Shown here: piece by piece, positions 63,973 to 64,000 of the stretch
Numbering within the stretch: the stretch's first letter is position 1
Layout of the letters: each line of letters opens with the position of its first letter
Assembly (NCBI RefSeq): GCF_015645465.1
Contig: NZ_JADOEL010000002.1
Location: 372,001-436,000 of the forward strand
DNA: 64,000 nt
Reading direction: 5' to 3'
Origin: Herminiimonas contaminans
GTDB taxonomy: Bacteria; Pseudomonadota; Gammaproteobacteria; Burkholderiales; Burkholderiaceae_D
Program-made: the position numbers and the translations under genes
Notes under the pieces: model-generated
What the model was told of the DNA's origin: nothing
Databases searched by the model: none
Seen by the model: the letters and a program-made list of their open reading frames with translations, nothing else

Positions 63973-63989
63973 TGTATGCAGGTGTATAC
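63973..63989. promoter_or_regulatory. Direct repeat upstream of tarD
   Basis: TGTATGC (63973-63979) and TGTATAC (63983-63989) form a direct repeat with a 10-bp period, 22-38 bases upstream of the tarD start. One helical turn of spacing suggests an operator for a local regulator, possibly a GntR-type protein encoded beyond the window. Confidence 0.35.
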
Positions 63990-64000
63990 GAGCAAATACG

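Overview
The window (about 54% GC) reads as chromosome of a betaproteobacterium of the Burkholderiales, most like the Oxalobacteraceae (Herminiimonas/Janthinobacterium type). The basis is protein flavour and gene sets typical of the group: DUF3460 next to scpA, a type I glutamine synthetase with ntrBC, DUF4124 and DUF1289 proteins, CytX under a TPP riboswitch, and TarD-type D-tartrate dehydratase. The family assignment is inference from protein resemblance, not from a search. Genes are densely packed. I see no rRNA, tRNA, CRISPR array, insertion sequence or prophage.

Layout. 0-7.5 kb: a truncated TetR regulator divergent from a short-chain dehydrogenase, a SulP transporter, a small lipoprotein, DUF3460-scpA-panC, a PilZ protein, and an orphan ParA translationally coupled to a DinB protein. 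7.7-24.5 kb: a cobalamin region. A long minus-strand operon (btuB-btuC-btuD-btuR/cobO-cbiA-cobU-cbiB-cobD-btuF-cobQ) covers uptake and the late steps of B12 assembly. A second TonB-dependent receptor lies upstream, and a cobT-cobS-cobC operon completes nucleotide-loop assembly. Each receptor has its own cobalamin riboswitch. No corrin-ring genes are present here. 25-27.6 kb: cheZ-cheA. 27.7-33 kb: aspartate 4-decarboxylase with two aspartate:alanine exchangers, a proton-motive decarboxylation module. 33.3-38.5 kb: glnA, a DUF4124 protein, ntrB and ntrC, with NtrC sites and a sigma-54-like promoter ahead of glnA. 38.6-49.8 kb: nhaA, rhodanese, a membrane-anchored TAXI protein, prfC, small membrane proteins, an orphan PhnD-like binding protein, a two-domain methylglyoxal synthase, and cytX. 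49.8-56 kb: a macA-macB-nodT-type efflux operon and ferredoxin-NADP reductase. 56-64 kb: a large autotransporter, a lipoprotein hydrolase, a response regulator, two unknown small proteins and D-tartrate dehydratase.

The most interesting signals are regulatory. (1) A textbook SOS/LexA box sits over two divergent promoter-like sequences between 47.36 and 47.42 kb. One points at the methylglyoxal synthase gene. The other reads at once into a strong intrinsic terminator, which predicts a roughly 75-nt SOS-controlled RNA with a C-rich loop. (2) Both B12 riboswitch leaders end in a hairpin of identical geometry whose loop carries the only strong Shine-Dalgarno sequence. That loop can pair with the C-rich aptamer loop, and the SD drives a 4-5 codon micro-ORF just before the receptor start. 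(3) Three Pho-box repeats at 11-bp spacing, with a correctly placed -10, precede the autotransporter gene. (4) A Fur-box-like palindrome lies just downstream of the -10 of the predicted fpr promoter.
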